DNA of 64,000 nucleotides from Aquimarina sp042434915 (GTDB lineage: Bacteria > Bacteroidota > Bacteroidia > Flavobacteriales > Flavobacteriaceae): positions 186,001-250,000 of the forward strand of contig NZ_CP170198.1 in NCBI RefSeq assembly GCF_042434915.1. Reading direction: 5' to 3'. This document shows, piece by piece, positions 33,380 to 42,785 of this stretch (position 1 is the stretch's first letter; each line of letters starts with the position of its first letter). The notes under the pieces are model-generated. The model did no database searches and was not told the origin of the DNA. It saw only the letters and a program-made list of their open reading frames with translations. A program made the translations under genes and the position numbers.

Positions 33380-34393
33380 ATGAAAATTTTACGAAAACTA
33401 CTTTTGCCAATAGTGCCAATATATTACTTAATTACTTGGCTTCGTAATAAATTGTATGATCTGAATATCAAAAAATCAAAAGCATATGACTTTCCAGTAC
33501 TCGTAGTTGGAAATTTGAGTGTTGGAGGGACTGGCAAATCACCTATGATTGAATATTTACTTTTTTTGCTCAAAGATGTATACGATCTTGCAGTTTTGAG
33601 TAGAGGTTATAAGCGAAGTACCAGCGGTTTTCAATTAGTTGAAACCTCTCATAGTGCAGATCAAGTGGGGGATGAACCCTTGCAGTTTAAACGTAAATTT
33701 GAGGAGGTTCTTGTTGCTGTTGATGCGGATCGCCAAAATGGAATTCAAAAGTTAAGAATGCAGAACCCTGTGCCAGAGGTGTTGCTTCTAGATGATGCAT
33801 TTCAACATCGCAAAGTCAAAGCTGGTTTTTACATTCTTCTAACAACGTTTTACGATTTATATATTGACGATATCCCATTGCCTACGGGAAATTTGAGAGA
33901 ACCACGAGAGGGAGCAGGCCGAGCAACTATTATATTAGTTACTAAATGTCCGCCAGATTTATCTGTTAAAGATCAAAATCAAATCATTAAAAGGTTAAAA
34001 ATAAATGCGAATCAAAAAGTATATTTCACATCTATTGCGTATAGTAATTTCTTACAGAATGGCCAACATACAGTAAGTATTAAAGATTTACGTACAACTA
34101 ATTTCACACTAATCACAGGGATAGCGAATCCCAAGCCTTTGACTCAGTTTTATAAAACGTTAGGACTTAATTTTGAGCATTTATCTTTTCCAGATCATCA
34201 TAATTTTACTGAAGCAGAAATCACAAAGTTTAAAAAAAGAGGATTACTGATAACGACAGAAAAGGATTTTGTTCGTTTAAAAGACCGTTTAGATTCAGAC
34301 AAACTATTCTATCAACCTATAGAAGTTTCATTTTTAAATAGACAAACAGATTTTGATAGACAGATTAAAGAATATATCAAAAATGTGATTTAA
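33380..34393 (+). CDS. lpxK: Tetraacyldisaccharide 4'-kinase
   Basis: Phosphorylates the 4' position of the lipid A disaccharide at the inner membrane. The 337-residue protein has an N-terminal hydrophobic helix, the Walker A loop GNLSVGGTGKSP, SRGYKRSTSGF, DEPLQFKRKF, LLLDDAFQHRKVKAGF and a C-terminal LITTEKDFVRL. All these are LpxK hallmarks. It confirms a lipopolysaccharide-bearing Gram-negative cell. It is a single gene, convergent with the histidine kinase gene. Confidence 0.96.
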   Translation: MKILRKLLLPIVPIYYLITWLRNKLYDLNIKKSKAYDFPVLVVGNLSVGGTGKSPMIEYLLFLLKDVYDLAVLSRGYKRSTSGFQLVETSHSADQVGDEPLQFKRKFEEVLVAVDADRQNGIQKLRMQNPVPEVLLLDDAFQHRKVKAGFYILLTTFYDLYIDDIPLPTGNLREPREGAGRATIILVTKCPPDLSVKDQNQIIKRLKINANQKVYFTSIAYSNFLQNGQHTVSIKDLRTTNFTLITGIANPKPLTQFYKTLGLNFEHLSFPDHHNFTEAEITKFKKRGLLITTEKDFVRLKDRLDSDKLFYQPIEVSFLNRQTDFDRQIKEYIKNVI

Positions 34394-34471
34394 TTGACTA
34401 TCGTAATGACGACATTTGGTGTTCTTTACTAAGTTCAATTAGTTGCAGTAAATAGATAAAAGAGGGGCTAT

Positions 34472-36697
34472 TTAAGAAGTGATTTGTCTTTTTGAAAAGG
34501 CCTTGTGTAATTTTATAAAAAATTCTTCGGTTTTATAAGGTTTTGGAATAATATCATTGAATCCGTTTTGATAAAACTCATCCAAATTATCATCTAAAGT
34601 AACTGCAGTAAGCGCTATAATTGGAATTTCAGGATCAAATAGACGTATTTGTTTTGTAGCTTCGATACCACTAATACCTGGCATATGTATATCCATAAGG
34701 ATTAGATCAAAATCTCCATTTTTCACCTTCTGTACTGCGATATCACCATTGTCTGCAACTTCACAAATAATTTGACTTTTTTCTAATATTTTGCGTGTGA
34801 TTAATTGATTAATTTTATTGTCTTCGACAACTAATACGCGCTTGTCAATCAAAATATCGTAATTAAGTTTGTCAGCTTCGTTTTTAAAATCTGTTGTTTC
34901 ATCTTGATATACATCAAATTTCAAATCAAAAACGAATTTTGACCCCTTTCCTAATTGACTAGATAGTTTAATTTCACTATCCATAAGTGCCAAAAGATTT
35001 TTAACAATTGATAAGCCTAAACCGGTACCTCCAAATTTTCTATTAATCTGTACAGACCCTTGTGTAAAATTCTCGAAAATACTTTGTTGTTTCTTGTCAG
35101 AAATTCCTACCCCATTATCTTCAACCTCAAAATTGAGATATACTTTACAATCAATTCGATTGATTAATCTAACACGAATCCAGATATCCCCGTTTTGAGT
35201 GAATTTTATTGAATTACCAATTAAATTAATTAAAATCTGAGAAATTTTAAGTGGGTCTCCTTTCAGTTTTGCAGGAATCTCGTCATCAAATTCATAATGT
35301 AACGTATTATTTCTATCATTAGCAGATTTTCCCAATGCAATCAAAACATCATTGATTCTCTTTTGAAGATTAAAGGAAGTGTTTTCTAACTCAACTTTGT
35401 TAGCTTCAAGTTTATTTAAATCTAAAATGTTATTGATTAGAGATAATAGATATTCACCAGAGAACTTTAAAGAGTTTAAATGTTCTTTTTGATTTGGTGT
35501 TGGGCTTTCTTCGAGGAGAAGATGTGTTAGCCCTGTAACAGCATATAACGGTGTTCTAAGTTCGTGTGTTATAGTAGATAAGAATTGAACTTTTGCCTCG
35601 CTAGCGCGTTCAGCATTTTCTTTGGCAATAATTAATTCGGTGTTTTTATTCTGTAAAAGTTCGTTTGCTCTTGCTCTTAAATTGTTGTTTTTATAAAGTG
35701 AAAGAGTAAGTAAAGATAAAATTGTAATCAGTGCAATACTTAAAATTGTAGTTAATCGACCAAGTTTTAAAGATTTTTGCTGCTGTATGTTTTCTTCGGT
35801 TAATTCTTCGATTAATACATTGTTATCATTTAAATCCAGCTTTGCGCCAGCTTCCTGAGCAATTATTTCTTTATTAATATTAAATAGAGAATCTTTAAAT
35901 TTTTGATGAGCTTTGAGGTGGATTAATGAAGTTCTAAAATCGTTTTTTCGTTCATAGATTTGGCTGTATAATTGAAAACATTCGGATCGAATTTCTGAAT
36001 ATCCACGTTCTTCACCAATTTGCATAGCAAGATCGTTGGTTTTTTTTGCTTGTTCGACTAAGCCTAATGCTAGTTGAGCACGTGCTTTATTAGTGTATAG
36101 TTTGGCTTTATAATAATGCTGTTGTAGAGAATTAATTATAGGTAGACCAGTATTAAAATGAGTAATCGCAAGTTTTGGATCATTACTGGATAATGCCAGA
36201 AGCCCAAGATTAAGCCGCACAGGACCTTCTAGATTTTTAATTGCATTTAATTGAATTAAATCTGATGCGTTTTTGAGTTGCTCGTGGGATTGTTCATATT
36301 TTTGCTGCTTAGTCAGTATAGAACCATATATGTTGTAGGAGTGAGCAAGTGCTATCTCATTTCCTTCACTTTGTTGAATTCGGATCGCATCTTTAATTTG
36401 TTGCTCTGCTTTTTTTAAATCTCCTAATTCAAAATATAATTCGGCAAGTACTCTGCTAGTTTTAGCACGATACATTTTATTCTGAGTGTTGAGTGCGAGT
36501 TCACGAGCTAAGGTTATATTGACTAAAGCATTTTGCAGTTGTGCTTGACTTATAGAAAATGATGCTTCTTGTAGATAATTCTCTATGGTATCATTAACAT
36601 TATCGTCAAATACAGCACGGTCAATGGTTTGAGAATATACCGAAGTCCATATACTACATGCAAAACTGATAACAAGGAATTTAAAAAGGGCTGGCAT
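34472..36697 (-). CDS. TPR hybrid sensor histidine kinase with receiver domain
   Basis: A 741-residue signalling protein. Signal peptide (to about 22), a periplasmic TPR array (about 40-265), a coiled segment, a transmembrane helix (about 313-335), HisKA with phospho-accepting His378 in STITHELRTPLY, HATPase with NLIGNSIKFT, DNGVGISDK and GGTGLGLSI (about 480-590), and a receiver with Asp669 in LILMDIHMPG and Lys719 in IIPKPY. There is no output domain, so the phosphate must pass to another protein. It is downstream of lipA and gap with a 27-base gap, which suggests co-transcription. The signal is unknown. Confidence 0.93.
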   Translation of the reverse strand: MPALFKFLVISFACSIWTSVYSQTIDRAVFDDNVNDTIENYLQEASFSISQAQLQNALVNITLARELALNTQNKMYRAKTSRVLAELYFELGDLKKAEQQIKDAIRIQQSEGNEIALAHSYNIYGSILTKQQKYEQSHEQLKNASDLIQLNAIKNLEGPVRLNLGLLALSSNDPKLAITHFNTGLPIINSLQQHYYKAKLYTNKARAQLALGLVEQAKKTNDLAMQIGEERGYSEIRSECFQLYSQIYERKNDFRTSLIHLKAHQKFKDSLFNINKEIIAQEAGAKLDLNDNNVLIEELTEENIQQQKSLKLGRLTTILSIALITILSLLTLSLYKNNNLRARANELLQNKNTELIIAKENAERASEAKVQFLSTITHELRTPLYAVTGLTHLLLEESPTPNQKEHLNSLKFSGEYLLSLINNILDLNKLEANKVELENTSFNLQKRINDVLIALGKSANDRNNTLHYEFDDEIPAKLKGDPLKISQILINLIGNSIKFTQNGDIWIRVRLINRIDCKVYLNFEVEDNGVGISDKKQQSIFENFTQGSVQINRKFGGTGLGLSIVKNLLALMDSEIKLSSQLGKGSKFVFDLKFDVYQDETTDFKNEADKLNYDILIDKRVLVVEDNKINQLITRKILEKSQIICEVADNGDIAVQKVKNGDFDLILMDIHMPGISGIEATKQIRLFDPEIPIIALTAVTLDDNLDEFYQNGFNDIIPKPYKTEEFFIKLHKAFSKRQITS

Positions 36698-36724
36698 TTT
36701 TTATAAATATCATGACTAATATAG

Positions 36725-37729
36725 TTATTTCTTAGAAATGTAGGTAATTAAATCAACTATTCTACTGCTATACCCTATCTCATTATCATACCATCCTATA
36801 ATTTTGACCATTTTACCAATTACAGATGTCATTAGCGAATCAAATATACAAGAATGTGTGTTACCTATAATATCTACAGAAACAATAGGGTCTTCGGTGT
36901 AGTCTAAGATAGTTTTTAAATTTGTATTTGCAGCATTTTTAAATGCTTGATTAATTTCATGGATTGAAGTTTCCTTAACAACATTAAAAGTAATATCTGT
37001 TAAGGATCCATCAGGAACGGGTACCCTAATCCCACAGCCACCAATTACATCGCTTAGCTTTGGAAAAATTTTGGTTAATGCTTTGGCAGCGCCTGTTGTT
37101 GTAGGTACAATAGATTGACCCGCAGCTCTAGCACGACGTAAATCTCTATGAGGTTGATCATGCAGACTTTGATCTGTAGTGTAACTGTGGACTGTAGTGA
37201 TATAAGCTTGTTCTATACCGCAAAGCTCATCTATTACCTTGATCATAGGAGCGGCATTGTTAGTAGTACAAGAGGCATTAGAAACTACAAGTTCGGTACC
37301 ATCTAAAATACTTTCGTTAACTCCCAAGACAACTGTTTTGGTTATTTCATCGTCAGGAGGTGAGGTTACTATTACCTTTTTGGCGCCAGCACTAATATGT
37401 TTAAGTAGTTGCTCATGAGTCTTAAACTTGCCAGTTGCTTCTATTACAAAGTCTATATCAAACCGTTTCCAACACCAATTTTCGGGTTCTGCAATGTGTG
37501 ATAGAGTAGTGGCATTATTATCAACATATATTGCTTTGTTTTTATAAGAAACATTATTTGGGAGTACACCATGTATACTATCATATTTTAGAAGGTGTGC
37601 TAATGTTGACCCATCTGCAAGGTCGTTAATAGCGATTACCTCTATGGTAGGGTGGTTTAGTAATAATCTAAAAAGATTACGACCAATCCTACCAAAACCA
37701 TTTATTGCAATACGTATAGGTTTATTCAT
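36725..37729 (-). CDS. gap: Glyceraldehyde-3-phosphate dehydrogenase
   Basis: Interconverts glyceraldehyde-3-phosphate and 1,3-bisphosphoglycerate with NAD. The 334-residue protein has the Rossmann start INGFGRIGRNLFRLL, the catalytic Cys in SNASCTTNNAAP, an HSYTTDQSLHD block and WYDNEIGYSSR near the end. The coenzyme-loop residue after VIAIN is Asp (INDLAD), as in NAD enzymes. It sits between lipA (24 bases upstream) and the hybrid kinase. A further gap paralogue elsewhere would be usual in this group. Confidence 0.96.
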   Translation of the reverse strand: MNKPIRIAINGFGRIGRNLFRLLLNHPTIEVIAINDLADGSTLAHLLKYDSIHGVLPNNVSYKNKAIYVDNNATTLSHIAEPENWCWKRFDIDFVIEATGKFKTHEQLLKHISAGAKKVIVTSPPDDEITKTVVLGVNESILDGTELVVSNASCTTNNAAPMIKVIDELCGIEQAYITTVHSYTTDQSLHDQPHRDLRRARAAGQSIVPTTTGAAKALTKIFPKLSDVIGGCGIRVPVPDGSLTDITFNVVKETSIHEINQAFKNAANTNLKTILDYTEDPIVSVDIIGNTHSCIFDSLMTSVIGKMVKIIGWYDNEIGYSSRIVDLITYISKK

Positions 37730-37753
37730 AATTTGATAGGTGCAAACCAGTAG

Positions 37754-38626
37754 TTAGGTTAGGTGCTTTTGAGCTTTGTATGAAGAACGAACTAATGCAC
37801 CACTTTCAACATGTCTAAAACCCAAATCCAAGCCTATCTCTTCGTACTTCTTAAACTGATCAGGGGTGATAAACTGCTTGACAGGTAGGTGCTTTTTACT
37901 TGGTTGCAGGTATTGTCCTATAGTTACAATATCCAGTCCTACGTTTCTCAAATCATGTAGTGTTTGAATAACTTCGTCTTCCTGCTCTCCCAGACCTAGC
38001 ATGATACCACTTTTTGTTCTGTTGATCCCCTGATTTTTGAGATAACGTAAAACTTCAAGACTTTGTTCATATTTTGCTTGTATACGAACCTCTCGAGTTA
38101 ACCGTTTAACAGTTTCCATGTTATGGGAAACTACTTCTGGATTTGCAGAAATTATTCGATCAATATTTCTAGTCTTTCCTTGAAAATCTGGTATTAAAGT
38201 TTCAAGTGTAGTAGTAGGATTCATCCTCCTAATAGCTTGTATTGTTTCTGCCCAAATAATTGAACCACCATCCTGCAAATCATCACGATCTACTGAAGTT
38301 ATGACGGCATGTTTAATATTCATTATTTTAATAGAACGAGCAACCTTTTCTGGCTCTGCCCAATCTACAGTATCTGGACGACCTGTTTTAACACCGCAAA
38401 AACCACAAGATCGCGTACAGGTATTTCCCAAAATCATAAAAGTAGCTGTTCCTTCGCTCCAGCATTCTCCCATATTAGGGCAACTTCCAGAAGTGCAAAT
38501 TGTATGAAGCTTGTATTTATCTACAATACCTCTTAACTCGGTGTATTTTTTTCCAGTAGGGAGCTTAACGCGTAGCCATTTGGGTTTTCCTTTGGGCGGG
38601 GCAATTGTTTCAGCATTAGTATTCAT
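37754..38626 (-). CDS. lipA: Lipoyl synthase
   Basis: Radical SAM enzyme inserting two sulfurs into octanoyl-protein to make lipoyl. The 290-residue protein has the auxiliary-cluster motif CTSGSCPNMGEC, the SAM-cluster CTRSCGFC, and the C-terminal ESGALVRSSYKAQ with the RSSY element. A -7 box lies 16 bases before the ATG. gap follows 24 bases downstream. Confidence 0.97.
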   Translation of the reverse strand: MNTNAETIAPPKGKPKWLRVKLPTGKKYTELRGIVDKYKLHTICTSGSCPNMGECWSEGTATFMILGNTCTRSCGFCGVKTGRPDTVDWAEPEKVARSIKIMNIKHAVITSVDRDDLQDGGSIIWAETIQAIRRMNPTTTLETLIPDFQGKTRNIDRIISANPEVVSHNMETVKRLTREVRIQAKYEQSLEVLRYLKNQGINRTKSGIMLGLGEQEDEVIQTLHDLRNVGLDIVTIGQYLQPSKKHLPVKQFITPDQFKKYEEIGLDLGFRHVESGALVRSSYKAQKHLT

Positions 38627-38642
38627 TCACACATATTTTATA

Positions 38643-38650
38643 CAAAAATA
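38643..38650 (-). promoter_or_regulatory. -7 promoter element of lipA operon
   Basis: TATTTTTG on the minus strand, 16 bases before the lipA ATG, matches TAnnTTTG. Confidence 0.6.
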
Positions 38651-38725
38651 CAAAGAATGCACTTAAATCTAATAACTTCTATAAAAACTTATAGAGAGGT
38701 TTATTATGCTTTAAATTAAACATAT

Positions 38726-38776
38726 CTGAATCACAAGATTCAGTGAAAAATTACGTTAAAATTACGTTAAAGCAAA
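38726..38776. promoter_or_regulatory. Hairpin and tandem 11-base repeat upstream of lipA / small gene
   Basis: CTGAATC-ACAA-GATTCAG (38726-38743) is a 7-bp dyad. Two back-to-back copies of AAATTACGTTA follow near 38749-38771. The spacer separates divergent lipA and the 77-aa gene, so either could be the target. Confidence 0.35.
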
Positions 38777-38827
38777 ATTTTTATAGCAAATAGAAGTTAC
38801 CTATTATAACCCAATCAAAATTAGTAT

Positions 38828-39061
38828 ATGGCACGAAAATTATACAATGCAAGAGTAACCAAAACAAACGATAGAAAAAGAGTAGAACGCTGGTTGCTTA
38901 AAAATCAAAATTATATAAATATTACCGCTATAGAAAAAGAGATTTCTGCACCAAAAGGACTCATACAGAAGTTTATAAAATATGATAAAATAATTCATGA
39001 TAAATGGATTGAGCCGTTACATGAAGTTTTAAAATCAATAACTTCTTTTGGTTTGAGATAG
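38828..39061 (+). CDS. 77-aa basic protein, possible DNA-binding
   Basis: I do not recognise a named family with certainty. The protein starts MARKLYNARVTKTNDRKRVERWLLKNQ and then has ITAIEKEISAPKGLIQKFIKYD, which could be a helix-turn-helix. It is basic and lacks a signal peptide or Cys. It resembles small proteins in Bacteroidota genomes that accompany mobile DNA, but no mobile gene is adjacent. The start is ATG after an AT-rich leader. It is divergent from lipA and convergent with the ECF sigma gene (8-base gap). Confidence 0.65.
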   Translation: MARKLYNARVTKTNDRKRVERWLLKNQNYINITAIEKEISAPKGLIQKFIKYDKIIHDKWIEPLHEVLKSITSFGLR

Positions 39062-39069
39062 TTGTGTGA

Positions 39070-39642
39070 TTATTTTTTGATCTGGTCTGTAATAATCTCT
39101 GAGAGTAATTTTTTTGCGCGCATTAGTTTCACCTTAACATTATTGATAGACTCATCAAGAACACTCGCAATCTCTTTGTAGCTTAACTCTTGAAAATACC
39201 TCAAATTTATAACTTCTTGATAGTGAGGTTTGAGTTGTTTTATGTACCGTAAAAGCTGTGCAAGATTTTGCTCGGTTATTAACTTATCTTCGGGAGACGG
39301 GTTATCATCAACTATTGTGTATACACTGTGGTCCACTTCATTTGTGGTTTGTGACCGAATCGAAGCATTTTTCTTTCGTAAGAGATCTACATGAACATTT
39401 TTAGATATCTGTATTAACCAAGTCTGGAAATTATATTGTTCATCAAAGGTTTCAATTTTATCAAAAGCCTTGGAGAAAGCTTGGATAGTAATTTCTTCTG
39501 CTTCATACTCATCTTTTACCCTTTTCAATTGAAAATAATATACATTATTCCAAAACGTATTAAGAAGATAGTTAAAAGAGATTTGTTTACCGCTTTTGGC
39601 GTTTTGAATATGGCTTAAAAGAAGTTGAGAATCTTGACTCAA
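39070..39642 (-). CDS. ECF-type RNA polymerase sigma factor
   Basis: A 190-residue extracytoplasmic-function sigma factor. Region 2 is FNYLLNTFWNNVYYFQLKR and DEYEAEEITIQAFSKAFDKIETF; region 4 is KPHYQEVINLRYFQELSYKEIASVLDESINNVKVKLMRAKKLL. Region 3 is absent, as expected. No anti-sigma gene of the FecR or zinc type is adjacent; the only partner is the small Cys-containing membrane protein 25 bases upstream, probably in the same transcript. Confidence 0.93.
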   Translation of the reverse strand: MSQDSQLLLSHIQNAKSGKQISFNYLLNTFWNNVYYFQLKRVKDEYEAEEITIQAFSKAFDKIETFDEQYNFQTWLIQISKNVHVDLLRKKNASIRSQTTNEVDHSVYTIVDDNPSPEDKLITEQNLAQLLRYIKQLKPHYQEVINLRYFQELSYKEIASVLDESINNVKVKLMRAKKLLSEIITDQIKK

Positions 39643-39667
39643 TTAGTTTATTTTAAAATCGCAATAA

Positions 39668-39880
39668 TTAATTGTTTTTTGAGGTTTCAGATGTATTGCA
39701 AGAAGCGTATTGATCTGGTGTTTTTCCGCACATAGAGCAATTTTCACCTTCTTTATTTAAAAATGGGCTCTGACTGGCGCATGTACCTGCAAATTTTCCA
39801 TCTTTTTTTGCCCATAACTTTATCGCTATACCAGAAACAGCTAATAATAATAAGCCAATAGTGAGTACAAGGAGTTTCAT
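39668..39880 (-). CDS. Small membrane protein with Cys-rich tail
   Basis: A 70-residue protein with one N-terminal helix (LLVLTIGLLLLAVSGIAIKLWA) and a tail with Cys in GTCASQ, ENCSMCGKTPDQYASC (a CxxC pair). Similar proteins precede sigma factors in other Flavobacteriaceae, in my recollection labelled membrane or secreted protein. The tail could bind metal or sense redox and might be the sigma partner; this is inference. It has a good -7 box (TATATTTG) upstream and is followed by the sigma gene after 25 bases. Confidence 0.75.
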   Translation of the reverse strand: MKLLVLTIGLLLLAVSGIAIKLWAKKDGKFAGTCASQSPFLNKEGENCSMCGKTPDQYASCNTSETSKNN

Positions 39881-39903
39881 AAAATGAAATTTAAATTGAA
39901 CTG

Positions 39904-39911
39904 CAAATATA
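39904..39911 (-). promoter_or_regulatory. -7 promoter element of small membrane protein-sigma operon
   Basis: TATATTTG followed by C on the minus strand, 23 bases before the ATG at 39880. No clear TTG lies at the -33 position. Confidence 0.65.
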
Positions 39912-40062
39912 CAAAGAATATAAAAGGTGTTGTAAGCGATTGTTGATTAAAATAGATCTTCTACTACCTTAACTTAGTTTTAAGTAGAAAGTGTGTATTG
40001 TGTTTAAGTTATTGATTATCTTTGTATTAATAATTTAAGTCAAGCGTTAATTTGAGTTAGCC

Positions 40063-40108
40063 ATAAAATACCTTTACAGGTTTGACCAAACCTGTAAAGG
40101 TATTTTAT
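40063..40108 (-). terminator. 21-bp hairpin terminator overlapping the murB stop
   Basis: The perfect arms 40063-40083 and 40088-40108 (loop GACC) include the last bases of murB (stop at 40105-40107). The outer ends are AT-rich so it can act as a terminator. Confidence 0.8.
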
Positions 40109-41118
40109 ATAATATTTACTTCAGTTTCTAACGCTATATTAAAATTTTCTTTGATTTTATGTTTGATTCTTTCCGAAACTTTTAAAACTTCCAAACCAGT
40201 AGCGTTTCCGTAATTAACAAGTACTAGGGCTTGCTTTTCATGAACCCCTGCATCTCCCCAACGTTTTCCTTTAAAACCTGATTTTTCGATAAGCCAACCT
40301 GCCGGAATCTTAAATTGGTTATCAGTAATTTGATAAAAAGGAATTTCGGGATATTTTGCTCTTAGTAAGTTAAAGTGTGTATCATCGATTATTGGATTTT
40401 TAAAGAAGCTTCCACTATTTCCTATTTTAGTAGGATCGGGTAATTTGCTCTTACGAATAGCTATAACTGCATCACCAACATTTTTAAGGGTAGGGCTACT
40501 TACTTTTTGTTCATTTAATAATGCCTGAATTGCACCATAACTTGTGTTTAATATGTGTTTTGAAGTGGTTAAACGAAAAGTAACTTCGGTAATAATGTAT
40601 TGTGATCGAAGAGAGGTCTTAAAAATAGAACTACGATATCCAAATTGACAATCCGACGCAGTGAAGGTTCTTCTCTTACCAGATTTGATGCTTATTGCTT
40701 GACAAGAAACAAATGTGTCTTTGAGTTCTGTGCCATATGCACCTATATTTTGAATTGGTGCGCTACCAACATAGCCAGGAATAAGGGATAAATTTTCTAA
40801 TCCACCATAATTATTTTTAATACAAAATTGTACAAATTCATGCCAGTTTTCTCCAGCCTTTGCAGTTACTAATATTGTATTATCTGATTCTAATTGTGTT
40901 TCTATTCCTTGTATAGCGATATGCATTACAAGAGCATCGATATCTTGGGTTAATAGCATATTACTACCGCCACTTAGCACAAAAATTTTTTTAGATGTGT
41001 TGTTTAATAATGTATTGAGTAATTGATCCTCGGTCGTGATTTGACAATACGTTTGTGCTTTTACATCGATGCCAAAGGTGTTATAAGATTGTAATGATTT
41101 GTTATGTACGATACTCAC
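40105..41118 (-). CDS. murB: UDP-N-acetylmuramate dehydrogenase
   Basis: FAD enzyme reducing UDP-GlcNAc-enolpyruvate to UDP-MurNAc in peptidoglycan synthesis. The 337-residue protein starts with HNKSLQSYNTFGIDVKAQ (the MurB N-terminus), has FAD-binding LSGGSNML, GLENLSLIPGYVGSAPIQNIGAYG, SSIFKTSLR, and the catalytic region NSGSFFKNP. The C-terminus matches the E. coli-type (type I) enzyme. Monocistronic. Confidence 0.96.
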   Translation of the reverse strand: MSIVHNKSLQSYNTFGIDVKAQTYCQITTEDQLLNTLLNNTSKKIFVLSGGSNMLLTQDIDALVMHIAIQGIETQLESDNTILVTAKAGENWHEFVQFCIKNNYGGLENLSLIPGYVGSAPIQNIGAYGTELKDTFVSCQAISIKSGKRRTFTASDCQFGYRSSIFKTSLRSQYIITEVTFRLTTSKHILNTSYGAIQALLNEQKVSSPTLKNVGDAVIAIRKSKLPDPTKIGNSGSFFKNPIIDDTHFNLLRAKYPEIPFYQITDNQFKIPAGWLIEKSGFKGKRWGDAGVHEKQALVLVNYGNATGLEVLKVSERIKHKIKENFNIALETEVNII

Positions 41119-41417
41119 AGCTATTAAATAAATTTACTCTTAAAAGTGGATGTTCAATCCGTGTCGCAAGATATGAATTGATTATATAAAATCTGGAGGT
41201 TTTAACATCGAAGCAATTTGACATAGATTATTAAGGTTTTGTAGTAGCAAAAATTTTAAGCGTTTTGAAAAGCATTTTTGTTTTAAGCAACACTGTTATT
41301 TTAATAGTAAGTTTAATAGTGTAGTATAAAATCGACTCAATAAACAAAAGGTTTAGTTTAATAAAAGTTATACCCAGTGATAGCTATTTTTAAAGAATTT
41401 ATTAAATTGTACTATAG

Positions 41418-42785
41418 ATGATGAAATTTTCAACTGTATGTAAAAAATTAATTTGGGTCCTTGTTTTCTTAGGACATAATTTAGGTATCTCTCAAGCAAA
41501 AGGTGAAGAGAATACATTTAAACTTCGTTCTGACGTTGTTAGTGATAAGTTAAACTTCAAACTTGTAAATAATTTAATTGTAATTCCTGTGAGTATTAAT
41601 GGTCAAGAACTTTCCTTTATTCTTGATACAGGTGTTAGTAGTACAATTATTTTTAGTTTAGGAAATGATAAAGAGTTACAGCTCAGTAATGCTACCAAAA
41701 TTAATCTTAGAGGTCTTGGTGATGGAGATCCTGTAGAGGCGATAAAGTCACAAGGTAATATTTTAGCAATAGGGAACGCTATTAGTACAAATCATACCGT
41801 GTTTCTAATTTTTGATGAAACTATTGATTTCTCTCCTAGGATGGGGTTACCTATACATGGTATTATTGGTTACGATTTTTTTAAAAATTTTATTTTAGAC
41901 ATAAAATACTCAAAAAAAACAATTAAGATTATTGAACCTAGTGGCTACGTATGGAAATATTGTAAAAAATGCTTTGAAACTAAACTCGATTTTAACGATG
42001 GAGTACGTCCCTATATAAAGGCAAAATACGGACTTGATAATAAAATAGATATCAATTTGCTAGTTGATTCTGGATCTGGATCAGCATTGTGGTTATTTGA
42101 GAATAAAGAATTAGGAATTAATATTCCTGAGCATTCATTTAGAGAATTTTTAGGCAAAGGTTTTAATGGAGATATTTATGGCAGTCGTTCCAAAATCGAT
42201 GCATTACATATCGGTAAATTTAAAATGCAGCGGGTTACGGCTTCGTTCCCAGATAGTATCTATATACCTGGAATTTCAATTAATCAGCGACAAGGGTCGC
42301 TAGGTGGAGGCGTATTAAAACGATTTGACCTAATTGTTGACTATCCAAATCAAAAAATATCGTTTAAAAAAAATAGATTCTTCAAAATGCCTTTTTATTA
42401 TAACTTAAGTGGTATTACGATTGAGCATACAGGAGAACGATTGACAAAAGTATTAACAAGAGAAGGTAAAATTGATTATCAGGGCGTTAGGAGAAGAAAG
42501 ACTGTTAGCACCCCAATAGTAATCGATTATACCTTTGGATATCGCTATAGCATGGAACCTAATTTTCAGATTGTTAATGTACGGCCAGGATCTCCCGCAG
42601 CATTGGCAGGTTTACAAGCGGGTGATAGGATACTAAGTATAAATCGTAAAAAGGCTTATGAATATGAACTTGATGCTATTAATACTTTATTTTTTAATAA
42701 CGAAGGCAAACGTATACGGATGACAGTAGAAAGATCAGGTGTTATCTTAGACTATTCTTTCCTTCTTAAAAAAGTAATTGATTAA
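41418..42785 (+). CDS. Secreted retropepsin-like aspartic protease with PDZ domain
   Basis: A 455-residue exported protein with signal peptide ending near SQAKG. Two protease lobes are fused: the first active-site motif FILDTGVSST (Asp70) and the second NLLVDSGSGSALW (Asp217), followed by LGGGVLKRFDLIVDYPNQKISF. This arrangement is like a pepsin-type single-chain pair of retropepsin lobes. A C-terminal PDZ domain (about 385-450; VRPGSPAALAGLQAGDRILSINRK) probably binds substrate C-termini. The target is unknown. It is a single gene, convergent with the DUF1573 gene. Confidence 0.88.
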   Translation: MMKFSTVCKKLIWVLVFLGHNLGISQAKGEENTFKLRSDVVSDKLNFKLVNNLIVIPVSINGQELSFILDTGVSSTIIFSLGNDKELQLSNATKINLRGLGDGDPVEAIKSQGNILAIGNAISTNHTVFLIFDETIDFSPRMGLPIHGIIGYDFFKNFILDIKYSKKTIKIIEPSGYVWKYCKKCFETKLDFNDGVRPYIKAKYGLDNKIDINLLVDSGSGSALWLFENKELGINIPEHSFREFLGKGFNGDIYGSRSKIDALHIGKFKMQRVTASFPDSIYIPGISINQRQGSLGGGVLKRFDLIVDYPNQKISFKKNRFFKMPFYYNLSGITIEHTGERLTKVLTREGKIDYQGVRRRKTVSTPIVIDYTFGYRYSMEPNFQIVNVRPGSPAALAGLQAGDRILSINRKKAYEYELDAINTLFFNNEGKRIRMTVERSGVILDYSFLLKKVID

